Positions 59,346-64,000 of a stretch of DNA of 64,000 nucleotides are shown here, piece by piece. The notes beneath the pieces were generated by a model that was not told where the DNA came from, searched no databases, and saw only the letters and a program-made list of their open reading frames with translations. The stretch's first letter is position 1; every line of letters starts with the position of its first letter. The position numbers and the translations under genes are program-made. Origin of the DNA: Karalla daura (Eukaryota; Chordata; Actinopteri; Chaetodontiformes; Leiognathidae); contig CM055188.1 of the NCBI GenBank assembly GCA_029224185.1, positions 13,436,997 through 13,500,996 on the forward strand, read 5' to 3'.

Positions 59346-60464
59346 GAAGCACTTAAGATTTAAAGGATCACATATTGAGACTGCATGTTTTCATTGATAT
59401 TATCTCAGTCAACTCAATGTTTGAGATTAATCTCACTGAAAGCAAACAGAGATGTATATTCAATATATCATCCTCAGATGTGTGACAGAAATCATTCACA
59501 CTCATTCTAGCTTTGAACCTTTACAGATTGATTTGGAGCACAGTGCCCACATATCACCTCGATTCAACAAGAGAAATTTCTCAAGCAGGGGAGGTTTGCC
59601 GATTTTGAACGGGTTCAGTGCAGATAAAAGACACAGAAATGTCTTATTCTGCTCAGGTTACGGTAGGAAAACTTGGGTGATGTAATCAAAAATGCTTTTT
59701 GCGATGTGATCGCCTCAACTACACAGGCCAAAAGTCACAATTCAGCTAATACACCCTATTAAAAGGAAACAAAGATTGAATAATATATAAATAAGCAGCT
59801 AAATGACTTATAAAATGCAGTCCTGGTATATTTATTCTGTGAAATCTGAGGCAATTCTACACTTGCGAAACAGAATTTCTCCCATTAAAGAGCAGCAGCA
59901 ATTGAAGCCTTGTTTTTTTTTTTCCAATTTTCCATTTTTGCAATTTTTTGCAGACCTATGAACCAAGTGTGAATTATGCTTGTGATGATGTGTAGAAGTC
60001 CTTTTTGCTGAACTCACTGAAAGATGCCGTAATAGCTTCAGGAGGTTGTGTGAGTGTGTCTGTCAGGCTCTGTTTATGTGTTTCTTCAGTTCTGAGCTTA
60101 AGTCACTGAGGCAGAGGCAGAAAAGAAGCCCAGAGTGGGAGGCGAGCAGAGGGTGGAATACGTATGAATTACTGAGACACATCTGCATCAGTCTCAACTG
60201 GTCTGCAGCAACATCCTGGGAGAAAAAAATAAACACAAGTATACAGGGGAAATCTTAAAAGAGTTTAAGAAGAAGGAGGAAAAAGTAAGATGAGAGCGCG
60301 AGAAAGATACAACTCGGAAAGAGCTGGAAGAGCCCTCAGCCTGCAGGAGCTGCAAACAGACACACAAGTGCTGCTGTCTTTACTTTATTTTTATTTTGTT
60401 TGTCTGAATCTTTATGCATCAGACAATTGTTTCTGTGAGTGACACCACAGACGCAGGCACGCAC

Positions 60465-60466
<2 letters not shown>

Positions 60467-60521
<55 letters not shown>
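60467..60521 (+). repeat. (CA)n microsatellite
   Basis: About 27 CA units. Confidence 0.95.
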
Positions 60522-60524
<3 letters not shown>

Positions 60525-62982
60525 CAGCAACTTTCTATTGCACAATGCTGAAGGCTTCTCAGCGATGGACAAGTTTCAAAGCACTTGCTGTATGGAAATG
60601 TGACATTCATTGGACTACATTAACAACTTGTAACAAAATATCACCAAAACATTGAAGACTCTTATAACATTTTGCCATAAATGACACACAAAAAAAATGT
60701 CCATAGCGCCTCTGACGTGAGGTGGTGCCGCTGAGGCCTCTGCTGCACAGCGTCTCCCCTACCTGCGTGATCTCATTTCTTCTTTCTGACTGCTCAAACA
60801 TCCATAGCAGAAACAAACACAGTGAAGCATTCAAAGTAAACATCATTTCCCCTTGCGTACAACAAGACTCCTGCGCAAACACACAGAGCACTCACACATG
60901 GATTCTACTCAAAGCTCAATCTGTGTGTCCTACAGACAGAGATCTGACACATTTTCAGTTTTTTCCAGGCTACCAAACAGTTGATGATTGGGACCAAGCC
61001 ATGCCAAGTTCAATTATTGAAGCTGCAATACTAAAACCCAGCAATATTATTCTACTCATGACGGTAAATTATAATCACTCTACGCCTTCAACCTTTACAG
61101 CAGAATTTATTGTTTTCTTTGGTTCGATTGTTAATCCTGAAATAAACAGGCTAATATCTAATCCTAGTAAAAAAAACAGAGCGTTCCTCTCTCGTACAGC
61201 TTTTCACACATTTCAACTGTGGTGATGGGCAGCCTAGAAGACACGAAAAGCATTTTTATTCAAAATGTATTTTGGTTTTTTATAGAAGAAAATTAGGGGG
61301 ATACTACAGGGGAAAAACATTTCTTGTTTTGACTATTCTTTCTTTTTTCGCTTTATATCTGCAACACTCCTCGATATCAGTTTCCATACTTCTCCATACT
61401 CCATGAAACCCTCTGAAGATCAAACACACAACAAAACACTATCGTCATCTATCTACCTGCTTTTTCAATTTAATTCATTAGCCTTTCAAAATCCTCATTA
61501 TTATAACCAAGCAGTAATCAGACACCCCACCTGACCCCACCTCCCTGACTGGGCTGAGAGCTTGCAACAAGCTGAGATCATGCGCGTGTAAGTGTGCGTG
61601 CGTGTGTGTGTGTGTGTGTGTGTGTGCTTGTAATATAAATGAGCACAACAGGAATGAGAAATCAGAGGAATGCAGGTGAGAGACAGAGAGGGTGAAATGA
61701 AAAAAAGACAAATGGAGGAGTGGAAGAGGAGGGAGGAGGCTGTGCTTTGCATTTTAATCTGGGACACAGGGATGTGAAGCTGCTGCCTGTCAGTGTGACT
61801 GACAGCTGCATCAGCTGCTCCGAGCACGGACGCAAACACACTCCCGTGCTGTCCATCCACATGCTCACATTTAGCTAAACACATTTGTTTCTCTTCCCTC
61901 AGTTCAGAGAAGTCAGATCTCAGTTGGATCCAGTGGAAAAAGAAATTGCACCACAAACAGGAAGGAGCAGGAAGGAAAAATTAAATGGAACAACGACCGA
62001 ATCATTTTGGTCGACCGCAGCCATTGTGGCTACTGTGTTGAGATGCACGTAGGCAGTTTTTACAGGCATGAGTATTGCTGTGCAACGAGGCACAAATTAT
62101 TAGTGGTGGAATATAACAAACCATGCTCTGGTCATTGCTGTCATTAATGTGGCTCTGTCGGTCACTGAAACATTCAGATCAAAGGAGAAACTTCTAAAAC
62201 AAGAGGAGAGCTCACTGGAGAATTAAGAACTGTAAATGAAGCTAAGGATGAAAATGCCAAATAAACAAAAGCATAGATAGAGTCTGAATGAGTGAACATG
62301 TTCATTTAGACTGATGTGTAAAATTACATCTCTGTGAAACAAAAGGTAAATTAGTAAATAGGAGTTGTTTTAGAGGATTTATAACTCGATAAAAGTTTTA
62401 AAACTCTTACTTTTTCTCACATGCAGTTCATGTAATGTCAGTGGTGAGCATGGAAGATCTTGACTGTATTGTAAAACATTCAGACCAACAAACCTAATCT
62501 CACCCAGTTTGTTGTAAAATATATTAGATACACATGTTGTCATTGGTATTTGTAACTCTTCCCAGCTCCAGAAAACTTTATTTTGAGAGTAAAAAGCCTT
62601 CTGTTTCTGTTCTGGCGTACATGAGACCAGCTTTGAGTAGAAAGTAGAAATGGATCAACTGAGTGATTGACTGCATTCATAACTGTATTGATTAATTAAG
62701 GTCCAGAGCTAACTAAATGGTGTGAATGCAAACAGAAGCTGGTGCCACATGCACGCTGACATTATTACTCATCAAGCTGTGACCGATTTCACTGAATGCA
62801 TCTTATTTACGCCAGCGTCTCATATTCATCTTCATGTCACAACATTCATCTTCTGTACAATTAATTTAATGCATAGGCTGTGATTTATTAAGCCATTCAC
62901 AATACCTATGCTAATAACTTTCACAGCCAGGCATCTTCTCATCTGTTTTTATGACAACACGTCGGATGTGGCGTTAACGGAG

Positions 62983-63023
62983 CTGATGAGTCACTCTCCT
63001 CCGCCGGTGCTCTGACTCATCAG
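62983..63023. promoter_or_regulatory. paired AP-1-type sites in inverted orientation
   Basis: CTGATGAGTCA (62983-62993) and TGACTCATCAG (63013-63023) are perfect 11-bp inverted copies 19 bp apart. Each contains the TGA(G/C)TCA core bound by AP-1/bZIP factors. The surroundings are free of microsatellites. Candidate enhancer; function inferred. Confidence 0.4.
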
Positions 63024-64000
63024 TTGTAATCCCACTCTACATTTTGCTCTGAGCTCGCATCGGCCCAGGATTAGTTAATGTTTGAAAGCAGTTCCTTCAC
63101 CTGCTCGAGGAAACTGAAGATCATTAAGCGCTCTGTTCAGCAACCAAATGTGTCGATTTGTCTCTTAACTGTTGTCTCGTCTTTGTGATGAGAGCTCAGC
63201 ATGGCAAAAAAAGCAAAAAAAAACATTTACATAAAGTTGTTTGATTTGTTCTGGAGTACCAGGGCTCATTTGTCGGACGGCACGATCCACTGACAGACTG
63301 TCAAGATTCAAAGCTCGAGTTTGAGCCCACGACCGAAAAAAAATCAGTGCAAGAAAACAGCACAGAGTGACTGACACATGAAGAAAGACTGAATATTTAT
63401 CACAGATGTTTGCTGAAGTCTGAAGGATTGATTTGACAAGTCTGAGATTTCTGCCTCGTCAGTTTTGAAGATGATAAATCTCCCTGATCAGGGTCTTTAC
63501 ATTTTCATCCTCACAACACTGAATGCAGCTGCAGGAAAGGATTTTTTCTTCTGTGCTCTGAAATTAATCTGTCAGTTATTTTCTTGATTATTCAGTAAGG
63601 TCTTTGGTCCATGTCATTTTGGAAAAAGTTGAAAAATGCTTTGTTTTGTCCACATTTCAAACATATTAAGTTTACTGTTGCAAAGAACAAGGGAAACCAG
63701 AAAATAGCAAAATTTCACTCATTAAAAGCATTCTTAATGAACTAATCAGTTGTTGATTATGAGACTTGTTTATTATGATACTAATTCATTATTTGATTAA
63801 TTGTATCTATTAAATGATATTAACACTGACAATCTGTCATCAGACTTGGTGCAGGTCACTTAAATGTTTATTAGGAGGAGATGATATGTTTAACTGTTAC
63901 TTGGCATTTTCACAGCAACCTGAGACACAAAGCCAAGTTGAAAGTTGTCTTTTTTTTTCTTAAATTACATTGCAAGTTCAGATGTACTTGAAAGTCTGAC

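Larger units (their letters stand above)
52279..64000. other. upstream intronic or intergenic DNA without recognised genes
   Basis: No open frame here shows domain features, and none can be chained into exons. The region has microsatellites (56281-56328 TG, 58721-58812 CA, 60467-60521 CA, 61603-61626 TG), a (CAG)n run near 58033-58055, a 21-base poly(A) at 56054-56074, a SINE-like copy at 59230-59345, and a repeat-poor AT-rich stretch at 62200-64000. The pcbp4 promoter may be in it or beyond it. Confidence 0.5.

Noticed and set aside
60722..61225. 167-codon plus-strand frame
   Set aside because: Composition is not protein-like along its length, no domain or motif is recognised, and there is no splice context or start context of note.

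Overview
The window is vertebrate nuclear DNA, almost certainly from a ray-finned fish. Short exons are separated by kilobase introns, long (CA)n/(TG)n and (TATC)n microsatellites are very frequent, and several dispersed repeats look like common teleost types. No prokaryotic features, rRNA or intact tRNA genes are visible.

One protein-coding gene can be supported. It lies on the minus strand: pcbp4, encoding poly(rC)-binding protein 4 (alpha-CP4), a triple-KH-domain RNA-binding protein. I reconstructed twelve coding exons between 34754 (ATG) and 1741 (TAA). All have GT-AG borders, the reading phases agree at every junction, and the product is 463 residues. KH1 comes from exons 1-4 (GKKG loop), KH2 from exons 5-6 (GKGG) and KH3 from exons 10-11 (GRQG). 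The alanine/serine-rich tail ends in a PCBP4-type C-terminus (KKPERQKFAPY). Coding exon 1 carries a 5' leader back to a splice acceptor at 34980, so transcription starts further upstream. A plausible non-coding exon is at 52219-52278.

Layout: 1-1740 is 3' UTR and downstream DNA with candidate poly(A) signals and a (GGGGT)n block at the edge. 1741-34979 is the gene. 34980-52218 is probably the first intron, full of microsatellites and repeat fragments. 52279-64000 is upstream intron or intergenic sequence, with no recognisable second gene.

The most interesting theme is possible self-regulation. In transcript orientation this gene for a poly(C)-binding protein has a C-rich 5' leader with a stem-loop presenting a C-rich loop, a roughly 0.8 kb CU-rich tract against the acceptor of exon 4, and a CCCU-repeat tract against the acceptor of the last exon. 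Exon 6 (second half of KH2) sits between two UG repeats, and exon 4 is followed directly by CA repeats, so repeat-binding splicing factors may also act here. These are hypotheses from sequence; the exon structure is direct observation plus family knowledge.
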